Shown: positions 24,801 through 34,510, counted from the first letter of the stretch. The stretch is DNA of 64,000 nt from Pedobacter polysacchareus (GCF_019802255.1 NZ_JAHYSS010000001.1:767333-831332), one strand, 5' to 3'. A program made the numbers and translations. Notes: a model not told the origin generated them from the letters alone.

Positions 24801-25195
24801 GGAACCCGTACTCCTATTCGTTTTATAGCGAAGAAGACCTGAAGCTACTCCTTAATGTTCTGGCTTTGAAGGAGATTAGCTATAAGATCAGTAAGATTGC
24901 CAGAAGCGTCAGAAATGTATGAAAATGGCCTGCTTTTTGCAAAGTATTTGGAAACTCCTTATTCAGATCTTAAAAAAGTTGAAGACTCGTATCGGCCTGA
25001 TTTTGCTTTTACGGTTTTAACTTCTTTAAATCTGGGGAAAAATATTAATAAATTATAGGTAAAGTTATGGATCACCTCAACGTGCCCCTATTAGTGACCG
25101 GCAGTTTAATCTCTGAATTTGATGTCCTTGTACAGGATCGGCTTACGCTGCTAAAGAATGTCCTTGATATGACGGATTTTTTGGAATATTTATAG
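24801..25195 (+). pseudogene. Decayed MerR-type regulator with B12-binding-like domain
   Basis: Three pieces in different frames together read like one MerR/CarH-LitR-type regulator. Piece 1 (24801-24922, with a one-base slip in a T run near 24822) gives RTPIRF and then YSEEDLKLLLNVLALKE and YKISKIA, the end of a MerR helix-turn-helix. Piece 2 (about 24900-25058) gives PEASEMYENGLLFAKYLE and then PYSDLKKVEDSYRPDFAFTV and LTS, matching the B12-binding-like domain. Piece 3 (25067-25195) gives HLNVPLLVTG and TLLKNVLDMTDFLEYL, the usual C-terminus. The start, about 120 central residues and a short stretch after KYLE are missing. The family call rests on motif recall. Confidence 0.72.
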
Positions 25196-25201
25196 AGAAA
25201 A

Positions 25202-25234
25202 TTGCCTTACTTAATAGGTAAAATCCTAATTTTG
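25202..25234 (+). promoter_or_regulatory. Promoter of sucAB
   Basis: TTG (25202-25204), a 22-bp spacer and TAATTTTG (25227-25234) fit the Bacteroidota consensus, 25 bp upstream of sucA. It begins directly after the pseudogene end. Confidence 0.5.
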
Positions 25235-25259
25235 CTTCAATATAGCATATTCACACATA

Positions 25260-28052
25260 ATGGATAATTTATCTTATCTCAGCGGCGAAAACGCCGAATA
25301 CGTAGAGTCCCTTTATCAAGCATTTAAGGAAGATCCCAATTCGGTTGAATTTGGTTGGCAGAAATTTTTTGAAGGCTTTGACTTTGGGAGAAGCTCATCT
25401 CCGGTTACAGGAGAAGAAACCCCTGAACATTTCCTAAAAGAAGTTAGTGTTTTAAACATGATCAACGGTTACCGTCAGCGTGGCCACCTGTTTACACATA
25501 CTAACCCGGTTAGAGAAAGACGCAAGCACTTGCCAACTTTAGATCTGGTAAATTTCAATTTGTCTGACGCCGATCTTGATACTGTATTCAATGCAGGTAT
25601 TGAGCTGGGCATCGGAGCGGTTAAATTAAGCGAAATTGTGGCTTTCTTAAATCAGACTTACTGCAGTTCGATCGGTGCGGAGTACAAGTACGTACGTACC
25701 CCTGAAGTATTGTCATGGATTGAGAAAAAAATGGAAAGTGTTCGTAACACGCCTAATTTCTCTATTGAGGAGAAAACAAGGATCCTGACCAAATTGAATG
25801 AGGCCGTATGCTTTGAGAATTTCCTGGGTACAAAGTTCCTTGGACAAAAAAGATTCTCTCTGGAAGGTGCTGAGGCATTGATTCCGGCATTGGACTCTGT
25901 GATTGAAAAAGGTGCCGCTTTAGGTATTGAAGAGTTTGTGATTGGTATGGCGCATCGTGGAAGGCTGAACGTTTTGGCTAACATTATGCAGAAATCCTAT
26001 AAAGATATTTTTGCTGAATTTGAAGGTAAAGGATATAGCGCAGAATCACCATTTGGTGGTGATGTGAAGTATCACTTAGGTTATTCTACGGACGTAACCA
26101 CCAACAATGGCAGCAATGTTCACTTGAGTTTATGCCCTAACCCTTCTCACCTGGAAACAGTAAACGGAGTGGTCGAAGGGATGACCAGGTCGAAAATTGA
26201 TTTCAAATATGATGGTGATGATGCTCGCATTGCACCAATCCTGATTCATGGTGATGCTTCTATCGCTGGTCAGGGGATTGTTTATGAAGTCATTCAGATG
26301 GCTGGACTGGACGGTTATAAAACCGGCGGTACCATTCACCTGATCATCAACAACCAGATCGGTTTCACTACGAACTATAAAGATGCCCGTTCGAGTACTT
26401 ACTGTACAGATATTGCTAAAGTAACCTTATCCCCGGTTTTCCATGTAAATGGAGACGATGTAGAGGCCTTGGTTTATGCAATTAATCTGGCTATGGAGTA
26501 CCGTCAGAAATATAAAAATGATGTGTTCATCGATATTTTATGCTACCGTAGATTCGGTCATAATGAGTCGGATGAGCCTAAATTTACCCAGCCTTTATTG
26601 TATAAAGCAATTGAGCAGCATGCAAATCCTCGTGATATTTATGTTGATCAGCTGGTTAAAGAAGGTAAATTAGAAGCATCTGCTGCGAAAACAATGGAAA
26701 AAGATTTCCGTGGTATTTTGCAAGGCTGTTTAAATGAAGCAAAAGCGATCACTTCTACGTATCAGGATGTGAAATTTGGTGGGGCATGGAAAGACATGCG
26801 TATTGCTACCGTGAAAGATTTTGAAGTTTCTCCGGATACCTCAGTAGATGCGGCGACTTTATTGAGCGTTGCAGAAAGCATCAGTACTTTGCCTTCAGAC
26901 CGAAAGTTCTTCAAGAAAATTGAGAAACTTTTTGATGAGCGTAGCAAAATGGCAAAAACTTCTCATGTGTTCGATTGGGCAATGGGTGAGCAATTGGCTT
27001 ATGGTACGTTATTAAGTGAAGGCAAACGTGTTCGTTTAAGCGGTCAGGATGTGGAAAGAGGAACTTTCTCTCACCGTCATGCCGTGTTAACCTTAGAAGA
27101 TTCTGAAGAAGAATACATCCCATTGGCGCATGTTTCTAAAGATCAGGCTTCTTTTGATATTTACAATTCACACTTGTCTGAGTATGGTGTATTGGGCTTT
27201 GAATATGGTTATGCCATGGCAAATCCGAATGCATTAACGATTTGGGAAGCCCAATTTGGTGATTTCTTTAACGGTGCTCAGATCGTAGTGGATCAATATA
27301 TTGCCAGTGCAGAAACGAAATGGCAGCGTGAAAATGGTTTGGTGATGTTATTGCCACATGGTTATGAAGGTCAAGGTCCGGAACACTCTTCCGCACGTAT
27401 TGAGCGTTTCATGGAGCTATGTGCAGATTATAACATGCAAGTTGCCAACTGTTCAACGCCAGCGAATTTCTTCCATGCAATCCGCAGACAATTTAAACGT
27501 GATTTCAGAAAGCCATTGGTGGTATTTACACCGAAAAGTCTGTTACGTCACCCTGCCTGTGTCTCTAAATTAACCGACTTCACTGAAGGTAAATTCCAGG
27601 AAGTGATTGATGATACAAATGTGAAAGCTGCTGAAGTAACCAGAGTATTGTTCTGCAGCGGTAAGATCTATTATGAGTTGTTGGAAAAACAACAAAAGGA
27701 AAAGATCAATCAGGTAGCGATTGTAAGGGTAGAGCAATTGTACCCGACACCAGTAGCACAGATGGAAGCGGTTTATGCGAAATATAAAAATGCAACTGAA
27801 GCAGTTTGGGTTCAGGAAGAACCTGAAAACATGGGTGCATGGCCATATTTGTTACGTAGACTAAGAAAAACTATCTTTAGTGATATTGAAGTGATTTCAA
27901 GAAAAGAGAGCAGCAGTACAGCTTCTGGTTTTGCAAAACAACATGCTGATCAGCAAGCGTATATTTTAGCTAAATCTTTTGAATTACCTGTTTCTAAAGG
28001 AGACAAAGACATCGCTAAAAAGTCTGTGAGTAAAGTATATAATGTAGATTAG
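25260..28052 (+). CDS. sucA: 2-oxoglutarate dehydrogenase E1 component
   Basis: This 930-residue thiamine-diphosphate enzyme decarboxylates 2-oxoglutarate in the TCA cycle and passes the succinyl group to the lipoyl domain of E2. The N-terminal E2-binding stretch is typical ([20 protein letters not shown]). Core motifs include [20 protein letters not shown], the thiamine-binding area [18 protein letters not shown], and the transketolase C-domain ([20 protein letters not shown], then [11 protein letters not shown]). Length is normal. It is followed by sucB after 19 bp; E3 is encoded at 44374. Confidence 0.96.
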   Translation: MDNLSYLSGENAEYVESLYQAFKEDPNSVEFGWQKFFEGFDFGRSSSPVTGEETPEHFLKEVSVLNMINGYRQRGHLFTHTNPVRERRKHLPTLDLVNFNLSDADLDTVFNAGIELGIGAVKLSEIVAFLNQTYCSSIGAEYKYVRTPEVLSWIEKKMESVRNTPNFSIEEKTRILTKLNEAVCFENFLGTKFLGQKRFSLEGAEALIPALDSVIEKGAALGIEEFVIGMAHRGRLNVLANIMQKSYKDIFAEFEGKGYSAESPFGGDVKYHLGYSTDVTTNNGSNVHLSLCPNPSHLETVNGVVEGMTRSKIDFKYDGDDARIAPILIHGDASIAGQGIVYEVIQMAGLDGYKTGGTIHLIINNQIGFTTNYKDARSSTYCTDIAKVTLSPVFHVNGDDVEALVYAINLAMEYRQKYKNDVFIDILCYRRFGHNESDEPKFTQPLLYKAIEQHANPRDIYVDQLVKEGKLEASAAKTMEKDFRGILQGCLNEAKAITSTYQDVKFGGAWKDMRIATVKDFEVSPDTSVDAATLLSVAESISTLPSDRKFFKKIEKLFDERSKMAKTSHVFDWAMGEQLAYGTLLSEGKRVRLSGQDVERGTFSHRHAVLTLEDSEEEYIPLAHVSKDQASFDIYNSHLSEYGVLGFEYGYAMANPNALTIWEAQFGDFFNGAQIVVDQYIASAETKWQRENGLVMLLPHGYEGQGPEHSSARIERFMELCADYNMQVANCSTPANFFHAIRRQFKRDFRKPLVVFTPKSLLRHPACVSKLTDFTEGKFQEVIDDTNVKAAEVTRVLFCSGKIYYELLEKQQKEKINQVAIVRVEQLYPTPVAQMEAVYAKYKNATEAVWVQEEPENMGAWPYLLRRLRKTIFSDIEVISRKESSSTASGFAKQHADQQAYILAKSFELPVSKGDKDIAKKSVSKVYNVD

Positions 28053-28071
28053 AAAATATAATACATCAGTT

Positions 28072-29292
28072 ATGAGTATAGAAATAAAAGTTCCGCCAGT
28101 AGGCGAGTCAATTACCGAAGTTGTTTTATCACGTTGGGTGAAAAATGATGGTGATGCAGTAGAAATGGATGAAGTAATTGCGGAATTAGAATCTGATAAA
28201 GCAACTTTTGAATTAACTGCAGAACAGGCTGGAACTTTAAGGATTGTAGCTGCCGAAGGTGATACCCTGGCAATAGGTGCAGTTGTTTGTAATATTGAAG
28301 AAGGTGGAGCTGCTCCTGCAGCGAAAGCTGAAGAGGCACCAAAAGCCGCTGTTGCTGAAGATAAAGCTGCTGCTCCTGTAGCTGCTGCAAAATCTGGCGA
28401 TAGTTATGCTACTGGTACGCCATCTCCTTCTGCCGGAAAGATCCTTGCTGAAAAAGGCGTGGATGCTGCTGCTGTAAAAGGTACTGGTGTTGACGGTAGA
28501 ATCACTAAAGAAGATGCTTTAAAAGCAGAAAAAGCAGCGCCTAAGAAAGCTGCAGCTCCTGCTGCCCCAGTTGTAGCTGCTGTTGCAGGTGCAAGAGGAG
28601 AGCGCAGACAAAAGATGTCGCCATTGCGTAAAACTGTTGCCAAACGTTTGGTAGCTGTGAAAAACGAAACCGCAATGCTGACTACTTTCAACGAGGTAAA
28701 CATGAAACCAATCATGGACCTTCGTTCGAAATATAAAGATCAGTTTAAAGAAAAATATGGTGTTGGTCTAGGTTTCATGAGTTTCTTCACAAAAGCAGTT
28801 TGTGAAGCAGCAAAAGATTTCCCGGCAGTAAACGCTAGAATCGATGGTGAAGAGGTAGTTTACAATGATTTTGTAGATGTTTCTATCGCTGTTTCTGCAC
28901 CAAAAGGATTGGTTGTTCCAATCATCAGAAATGCAGAAAGCATGACTTTAGCTCAGATTGAGAAAACTGTAATTGAATTGGCTACTAAAGCTCGTGATAG
29001 CAAATTGACTATCGAAGAGATGACAGGTGGTACATTTACAATCACTAACGGTGGTGTATTCGGTTCCATGATGTCTACGCCAATTATCAACTCTCCACAA
29101 TCAGCGATTTTAGGTATGCACAACATTATTGAGCGCCCTATCGCAGAAAAAGGTGAGGTGGTGATTCGTCCAATGATGTATTTGGCCTTGTCTTACGACC
29201 ACAGAATCATTGATGGTAGAGAATCAGTAGGTTTCTTAGTAAGAGTGAAACAATTATTAGAAGATCCAGCTAGATTGCTATTAGGTATCTAA
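28072..29292 (+). CDS. sucB: 2-oxoglutarate dehydrogenase E2, dihydrolipoyl succinyltransferase
   Basis: The 406-residue E2 has one lipoyl domain (about 1-76) with lipoylated Lys43 in [11 protein letters not shown], an Ala/Pro/Lys-rich linker, an E3/E1-binding domain (about 115-155; [20 protein letters not shown]) and a catalytic acyltransferase domain with His377 and Asp381 in [15 protein letters not shown]. It is the core of the 2-oxoglutarate dehydrogenase complex. Cotranscription with sucA and the terminator downstream define a two-gene operon. Confidence 0.96.
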   Translation: MSIEIKVPPVGESITEVVLSRWVKNDGDAVEMDEVIAELESDKATFELTAEQAGTLRIVAAEGDTLAIGAVVCNIEEGGAAPAAKAEEAPKAAVAEDKAAAPVAAAKSGDSYATGTPSPSAGKILAEKGVDAAAVKGTGVDGRITKEDALKAEKAAPKKAAAPAAPVVAAVAGARGERRQKMSPLRKTVAKRLVAVKNETAMLTTFNEVNMKPIMDLRSKYKDQFKEKYGVGLGFMSFFTKAVCEAAKDFPAVNARIDGEEVVYNDFVDVSIAVSAPKGLVVPIIRNAESMTLAQIEKTVIELATKARDSKLTIEEMTGGTFTITNGGVFGSMMSTPIINSPQSAILGMHNIIERPIAEKGEVVIRPMMYLALSYDHRIIDGRESVGFLVRVKQLLEDPARLLLGI

Positions 29293-29312
29293 GCTTGTTT
29301 TGAGCATATAAG

Positions 29313-29347
29313 AAATCCCCGTATCAATAGGATGCGGGGATTTTTTT
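29313..29347 (+). terminator. Terminator of sucAB
   Basis: A 13-bp stem with one G-U pair (29313-29325 with 29331-29343), a five-base loop and a run of seven T. Confidence 0.88.
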
Positions 29348-29368
29348 GTTTGTGAAGCCTAGAAAGTT

Positions 29369-29402
29369 TTGACGAGGGCTGCGATAAATTAATTTATCTT
29401 TG
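29369..29402 (+). promoter_or_regulatory. Promoter of the sce7726-sce7725-RES cassette
   Basis: TTG (29369-29371), a 23-bp spacer and TATCTTTG (29395-29402) match the consensus. The start codon at 29420 is 17 bp beyond. The cassette therefore seems to have its own promoter, separated from sucAB by a terminator. Confidence 0.5.
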
Positions 29403-29419
29403 AGCGTTAGTAACTTTGT

Positions 29420-30307
29420 ATGATGACTTCAACTCCTTTGAGTTCTTCTGCTAATTTCTGTGCATTGGCCAAAATAGTGTCCAATGCGGGTTTACAGCGG
29501 ATGATGTTTGAGGGGAGTTTCCATCCTTATGGCCGAAAAATGAAAATGCTGCTAAAGAAAACAGGTGTAAACCTGGAGAAAAAGTCCAGTTTTTCTGAAC
29601 TTTTAGCAGTTTGCCATACACAATTGCTGCAGCATTACAGACATGAATACCTGTACAAAGCGGCATTGTTGAATAGTTATGTGCTACACCATTACTCTCT
29701 TGAGGATAGCATACTTTTGAATGAGTTTAAAATCGGAAATTCAAAAGCCGATGCGGTTCTTATTAACGGAACGAATAAAGTTTTTGAAATTAAAACCGAG
29801 CTTGACAGCCCTGATCGACTACTAACGCAGGTTAATGATTATTATAAAGCCTTTTCCGAGGTCTATATTGTGATTCATCATTCGGCAGTAGACAAATATA
29901 TTGGCCTCATAGATGAGCACGTTGGTATTCTGCTACTTAGTCCGAAGCATACGATCACCACTTTACGTTCAGCGCAGTGCCATGATCATGGCTTAGATAT
30001 ACCCGCCATGATGAAAGCACTCCGGAAGGAGGAATACCTTCAGGTGGTTAAAAATCTTTGTGGTAGTGTTCCTATAGCAACACCTGTTCAATTATTTAAA
30101 TCCTGCCTGAATGTGTTGTTAGAGTTCTCTGCCATTGCAGTTCAAACAGAGTTTCTAAGGGTGATTAAACAGCGAATTAATCCACTAACGAATCAGCTGG
30201 TTCAAAATCCATTGATTCCAGACGCGTTGCGTTTTTCTTGTTATAGTCATAATTTGAACGAAAATGATTATCTTAGTTTAATTGATAAATTAAATTATAA
30301 GATTTAA
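29420..30307 (+). CDS. sce7726 family protein, PD-(D/E)XK nuclease-like
   Basis: The 295-residue protein resembles the sce7726 family, named from Sorangium cellulosum, whose genes are typically next to sce7725 genes. It has a restriction-endonuclease-type core: Glu76 in YRHEYLYKAAL, Glu102 and Asp111 in LNEFKIGNSKADAVLI, Glu123 and Lys125 in NKVFEIKTELD, then Gln137 and Tyr141 (TQVNDYYKAF), like the QxxxY of RecB-type nucleases. The C-terminal ~120 residues are helical and unassigned. No signal peptide. It is 9 bp from the next gene. Nuclease activity is predicted from residues, not shown; a defence role is inferred. The first of two consecutive ATGs is used. Confidence 0.75.
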   Translation: MMTSTPLSSSANFCALAKIVSNAGLQRMMFEGSFHPYGRKMKMLLKKTGVNLEKKSSFSELLAVCHTQLLQHYRHEYLYKAALLNSYVLHHYSLEDSILLNEFKIGNSKADAVLINGTNKVFEIKTELDSPDRLLTQVNDYYKAFSEVYIVIHHSAVDKYIGLIDEHVGILLLSPKHTITTLRSAQCHDHGLDIPAMMKALRKEEYLQVVKNLCGSVPIATPVQLFKSCLNVLLEFSAIAVQTEFLRVIKQRINPLTNQLVQNPLIPDALRFSCYSHNLNENDYLSLIDKLNYKI

Positions 30308-30316
30308 ATCGACGTT

Positions 30317-31255
30317 ATGTACCTGCCTTTCTTAAGAGGAAAACAATATGAGCTGCTAGCTTTAAGAGAGCTTAGTACCCTGCCGCTGGATTTCTCAAAA
30401 ATTTCCCCAATCATTGAGCCGGTTAAAAAAGAACTGAAGAGTATCGCTACAGCAATTAAAATTATGGACAAACTGGGGGTTATTGTCCAGCTTGTGGTGA
30501 ACCCAGAGCATGGAGATCTCAAAAAATCAAACGATCAGATCTTTGATTTTATTGAACAAATGTCGTCGGATGGCCATGAGAATATTTTGCCAACCTATCT
30601 GATTTCAAATGAACGGGACTTTACTTTTTTAAAAGTAAACGGGGAGGCAAGAGATCATTTTAATACCGGATATTCATTGATTCATTTAAACCAGATTTCT
30701 AGTGCAAATGACTTAAAGGCGCTGGTAAATTCGACGGAAATTCGCTTTAATATTATCCACGTAAATCATTTGATCGCCCTGCGCCGTGGATATACAAATG
30801 GTACACTTGGTTTTTTGAGTGATCCTTTTGTAAAGCAGAAAAGAAATGTAGATTATGAAGACCTGGAAGATGAAATTTTTTCAAGTGACTATTTCCATTA
30901 TAAAAATGAAGGTTTTAGTGTTTTTTCAGATTACCTGAGCATAGGTGCAGGGTTCATGGAGGGTGGCATGCTTCCTTATGCTGTAGTCATCCACCTGACT
31001 TATAAAGACGAACATAGCGATGATATTCGCATCAAGCATTTTCTTTCCGATAGTAATGAAGATGCTAGTGATACCGCTGGAAAATTTGGAGAAGCATTAA
31101 CAAAACTGGTCACTTTTATAGATGAGGAGCATATCCATACTATTGCTTCCGAACATTTTAGGGATTACCACAATAGGGGCGCATTTCCTGGTTTAGGTAT
31201 GTTGAAAAAACTGTCCATCATGCATCACATTGAATTGATTCAGTCTTTAATTTAA
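30317..31255 (+). CDS. sce7725 family protein (Beta-protein-like)
   Basis: A 312-residue protein starting YLPFLRGKQYELLALREL and continuing with KISPIIEPVKKELKS, the typical opening of the sce7725 and related Beta-protein families. Later blocks (GFLSDPFVKQKRNVDYEDLE, EGFSVFSDYLSIG) also fit. The strand-helix periodicity suggests a TIM-barrel-like fold. No catalytic role is established. It is the middle gene of the cassette, 9 bp from each neighbour, so tight stoichiometric expression is likely. No signal peptide or membrane segment. Confidence 0.72.
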   Translation: MYLPFLRGKQYELLALRELSTLPLDFSKISPIIEPVKKELKSIATAIKIMDKLGVIVQLVVNPEHGDLKKSNDQIFDFIEQMSSDGHENILPTYLISNERDFTFLKVNGEARDHFNTGYSLIHLNQISSANDLKALVNSTEIRFNIIHVNHLIALRRGYTNGTLGFLSDPFVKQKRNVDYEDLEDEIFSSDYFHYKNEGFSVFSDYLSIGAGFMEGGMLPYAVVIHLTYKDEHSDDIRIKHFLSDSNEDASDTAGKFGEALTKLVTFIDEEHIHTIASEHFRDYHNRGAFPGLGMLKKLSIMHHIELIQSLI

Positions 31256-31264
31256 GGGGGGAAT

Positions 31265-32347
31265 ATGAATTGTTGTACGAATTGCTTTTCCGATCAAGGA
31301 TTGAAAAGCAGGATTGAGGCAGCCTCTTCGGTAAAAGGTAATTGTGATTTCTGTGATTCTAAAGGGATGGTAATCTTAGCTTGTGAAGCATTATCCGAAC
31401 CGTTTGAGCAGCTTTTCGAATTATATGTCAATCATCCAACTGCAGAGAAATCGCTGAAACATGAATACCCGGTTTTATTGCATGAACATTTGAGAACCTA
31501 TTGGAAAACGCTTTTTAATACTGCTCTTTTGAAAGATAAGGACATTAAACAATTGGTGAATCAGATTGGCCGTGGAACTGAACTGTTTAACGCAGATTTA
31601 TTTGAAACACCAGTGGAATTATCCCTTCTAGTAGGAACAAAAGCAGTACCTGCGGAAGATCTTGAGCTGAAGTGGGACTTGTTTTCACAGGAGATCAAAA
31701 GAACGAATCGTTTTTTTATTAGTGAAATGATCGATACTGATACCTTAAATTCAGTATTGGCACGTTTAGTTATTACTCATCCTGTAGGGACGGTCTTTTA
31801 CCGCGCCCGAATTTCTGATGCTTTACTTTCCAATAAGGAGTTGGGGAAACCTCCGTATGCACTGACTACGCCAGGCAGAGCCAATCCTGTAGGAATTCCC
31901 TATTTATACGTTTCGGATAGTGAGGAAACCACACTGTATGAAACACGGGTAGCACTTCATGAGGGGATTTCGATTGGAAAATTTGTATTAACTGAACCAC
32001 TCAATGTAATCTCATTAAAAAATATCGCCAATTTCGGTCCATTTGAAATTTTGGACAGAGGCTTTGTGACGGAAGAATTTATTCGATTTCGGCCCTATTT
32101 ACAAAAACTGGAAAATGAACTTTCCAAGCCGGTACGAAAACAGGATGTACATCTTGATTATTTGCCTACCCAGTTTCTTTGCGAATACATAAAGTCAGAG
32201 GGGTTTGACGGTGTCGAATACAAAAGCGCTATGAATGAAAATGGTTACAATCTGGCAATTTTTAACGATCATAAGTTAAACATAGCAGGATCTGTTCAGT
32301 ATAAGGTGAATAACCTAAAATATGATTGGGGATTTTATACTGGCTAA
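31265..32347 (+). CDS. Zinc-ribbon/HEPN-like plus RES domain protein
   Basis: This 360-residue protein begins with two CxxC pairs (Cys4-Cys7, Cys27-Cys30), a likely zinc ribbon, followed by a helical region (about 40-160) like the N-terminal domain of HEPN/RES proteins. The C-terminal RES domain (about 170-335) shows FYRARISD (Arg180, Arg182), GRANPVGIPYLYVSDSEETT with Glu226 and DGVEYKSAMNENGYNLAIF with Ser321. RES toxins such as MbcT and ParT attack NAD+ or ADP-ribosylate a target. No Xre-type antitoxin gene is adjacent; control may instead come from the two upstream proteins. Enzyme activity here is inferred. Confidence 0.78.
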   Translation: MNCCTNCFSDQGLKSRIEAASSVKGNCDFCDSKGMVILACEALSEPFEQLFELYVNHPTAEKSLKHEYPVLLHEHLRTYWKTLFNTALLKDKDIKQLVNQIGRGTELFNADLFETPVELSLLVGTKAVPAEDLELKWDLFSQEIKRTNRFFISEMIDTDTLNSVLARLVITHPVGTVFYRARISDALLSNKELGKPPYALTTPGRANPVGIPYLYVSDSEETTLYETRVALHEGISIGKFVLTEPLNVISLKNIANFGPFEILDRGFVTEEFIRFRPYLQKLENELSKPVRKQDVHLDYLPTQFLCEYIKSEGFDGVEYKSAMNENGYNLAIFNDHKLNIAGSVQYKVNNLKYDWGFYTG

Positions 32348-32454
32348 TCCTGATTTAGTAACATTCAAAATCCTTTATAAGCGGAGAGGTGGTCTCATCA
32401 GTTGAGAGGTGTCGTTCTACAGATCAAACGGGCTGTTTATCTCAGTTAAGTTAT

Positions 32455-32462
32455 TATATTTG
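32455..32462 (+). promoter_or_regulatory. Candidate -7 element for the ECF sigma gene
   Basis: TATATTTG matches TAnnTTTG, 29 bp before the start codon. No clear -33 TTG is present. Confidence 0.4.
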
Positions 32463-32491
32463 GTTCTCAACTTAGACAAATATTACGTGGA

Positions 32492-33097
32492 ATGGCTGAG
32501 CAACAGGTTCAAGATATTGGCCAGATAGAATTGCTGCTTAAACTTAGAAATGGTGATGAATCTGCATTCACCTATTTTTATAAGTTGTATAGCGGACAGA
32601 TGTATGTAAACATCCTGAAAATGGTGAAAGATGAACAAATTGCTGAAGAACTTGTTCAAGAGCTTTTTACTAAAATCTGGCATAAACGGGAAGTGATCCA
32701 TCATGCCATCGATTTTAAAGCATATCTCTATAAAATAGGACAAAACCTGGTCTATGATTTCTTTAGAAAACTGCAGCGCAATCAGCAAATGCAGGAGCGA
32801 TTTCGTCAGGTGGTCACTGAATATTATTCCCATATTGAAGAATCGCTGCATTTAAAAGAAAGTGAACAGCTGCTGGAAAAGGCATTAGGCAAATTGTCTG
32901 CTCAGCAAAGAAAAGCATATCAGCTCTGTAAAATGGATGGTTATACCTACAAAGAAGCTGCAGAAGAAATGGGAATATCTGTCCATACGGTAAAGGAGTA
33001 TTTAACGAGGGCTAATTTCTTAGTCAAAGAATACCTGATGGGTCACCTTGACATCTCGATGAGTATTTTATTCTTTTTAATATTTAAATATAAATAA
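32492..33097 (+). CDS. ECF RNA polymerase sigma factor (Sus-associated)
   Basis: The 201-residue sigma-70 family protein has region 2 (ESAFTYFYKLYSGQMYVNIL, then AEELVQELFTKIWHKRE) and region 4 (LSAQQRKAYQLCKMDGYTYK, EMGISVHTVKEYLTRA). It is followed by a FecR-type anti-sigma factor and a SusC protein with an N-terminal STN domain, the standard trans-envelope signalling unit of Bacteroidota. It probably directs transcription of the SusC/SusD genes when substrate is bound. The last residues are hydrophobic (ILFFLIFKYK), a small oddity. Confidence 0.93.
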   Translation: MAEQQVQDIGQIELLLKLRNGDESAFTYFYKLYSGQMYVNILKMVKDEQIAEELVQELFTKIWHKREVIHHAIDFKAYLYKIGQNLVYDFFRKLQRNQQMQERFRQVVTEYYSHIEESLHLKESEQLLEKALGKLSAQQRKAYQLCKMDGYTYKEAAEEMGISVHTVKEYLTRANFLVKEYLMGHLDISMSILFFLIFKYK

Positions 33098-33154
33098 AAT
33101 AGCCCCCCCCCATATTATGTTTTGAAGCGTCTTTAGTCAAAGAATGCTTTGCAA

Positions 33155-34342
33155 ATGAAGGATCATATCCCAGCGGAATTTTATAGGTTATTAAAGAATC
33201 AATGTTCTGATAAAGGATTTGAGTCTTTCCTTAATCAGGTGAATGAGGAGCAGTACCAGGGGGTTTATGGTCAATTAATTGCTGACACTTTAGCTGCGGA
33301 AGTTTCTCCTCAGGAGATTGACGCAAGTTTACAGAAACGTCTTGATCAGCGTTTGGCTCTTATTTTGGCCAGCAATAAACCGAAGCAAAGTCGGCTGCGT
33401 CCTCTTTTCAAATATGCCATTGCGGCCTCAATATTATTGACCGTTGGTGTGGCAATGGTATTTTTCGGCCGCAAAGAGTTTTCAAAATCAATAAATCCTC
33501 TCGCCAGAAAAATAATTGAGGCAGGTGGGCAAAAAGCAACATTAACCTTGTCGGATGGCTCCCAGCTGTTTTTAGACCATTTGAAAAATGGCGATCTGGC
33601 TAAAGAATCGGGGATTTCCATCGTGAAAACTAAAGATGGAGAATTGATCTATCAAAGTCTGGAAGTTCCAGAAGCTAGTCAGGTTGCTGCCAGCCACATT
33701 CCTCAGAAATATAATGTTCTCGAAACTCCTAAGGGAGGACAATATCAAATTGTCCTTCCTGATGGGACTAAAGTATGGCTCAATGCAGCTTCTTCTTTAA
33801 AGTTCCCTGCAAGTTTTGCTCAGGTGGAAAATCGGGAGGTAGAGTTAACCGGGGAAGCTTATTTCGAAGTTGCTAAAGACAAATTAAAGCCATTTAAAGT
33901 GATGGCGATAGCTGCTGATGGCCTAAGAGAAACCATAGAAGTATTAGGTACACATTTTAATATCAGCAGTTATGCGGATGAGTCTAAACTTCAAACCACA
34001 CTGTTGGAAGGCTCGGTTAAGATCGGGGCGAAGGTACTTACACCAGGTCAGCAGTCTGTAAGGACTAAGACAGGCCTTAAAATCAAAGAAATTGATGTAG
34101 AGGAAGTGATTGCCTGGAAAAATGGTTTTTTTGTTTTTGAAAACGACAATTTGGAAGGTATCCTAAAGAAACTGTCTCGTTGGTATGATGTAACTATTGT
34201 ATATGATGGCAGCCTCAATCACGTAAAAGTTATTGGGTCAGTAGCTCGCAGTACGGATTTGGAGCAGGTACTCCGCATGTTAGAAAAAACAGACAAGTTC
34301 AAATTTAAGCTAGAAGGAAGGAGGGTTTTTGTGATGCCATAA
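33155..34342 (+). CDS. FecR family anti-sigma factor
   Basis: The 395-residue inner-membrane protein has a cytoplasmic N-terminus (about 1-85), one membrane helix (YAIAASILLTVGVAMVFFG) and a periplasmic FecR domain (about 170-280; VLETPKGGQYQIVLPDGTKV, then WLNAASSLKFPASF and LTGEAYFEVAKD). It ends with the DUF4974 domain (FENDNLEGILKKLSRWYDV). It holds the cognate sigma factor inactive until signalled by the SusC STN domain. The ATG at 33155 is preferred over an in-frame TTG two codons upstream. Confidence 0.92.
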   Translation: MKDHIPAEFYRLLKNQCSDKGFESFLNQVNEEQYQGVYGQLIADTLAAEVSPQEIDASLQKRLDQRLALILASNKPKQSRLRPLFKYAIAASILLTVGVAMVFFGRKEFSKSINPLARKIIEAGGQKATLTLSDGSQLFLDHLKNGDLAKESGISIVKTKDGELIYQSLEVPEASQVAASHIPQKYNVLETPKGGQYQIVLPDGTKVWLNAASSLKFPASFAQVENREVELTGEAYFEVAKDKLKPFKVMAIAADGLRETIEVLGTHFNISSYADESKLQTTLLEGSVKIGAKVLTPGQQSVRTKTGLKIKEIDVEEVIAWKNGFFVFENDNLEGILKKLSRWYDVTIVYDGSLNHVKVIGSVARSTDLEQVLRMLEKTDKFKFKLEGRRVFVMP

Positions 34343-34373
34343 TGCTACTGATGCTACTTGCTGATCTTTAAAA

Positions 34374-34400
34374 AACCGGAGTGTTCGTTGCACCCCGGTT
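34374..34400 (+). terminator. Weak hairpin between fecR-like and susC-like genes
   Basis: A 10-bp stem with one mismatch (34374-34383 with 34391-34400) and a seven-base loop, followed by AT-rich sequence but no clean T run. It could be a weak terminator or attenuator that separates the sigma/FecR unit from SusC/SusD. Confidence 0.35.
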
Positions 34401-34510
34401 ATAAAAATTTGGATTAGTCAGCCAATTACGTTCAAATAATTTTTATCTGCAACCGAAGATGAAGGAGCATTCTTTTGTCCTCATTTTCCTAAACCAAACT
34501 AACCAAATGT

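Noticed and set aside
28112..28390. Leu/Gln-rich 92-residue frame opposite sucB
   Set aside because: It is the complement of the Ala/Pro/Lys-rich E2 linker, whose biased codons keep the opposite frame open by chance.
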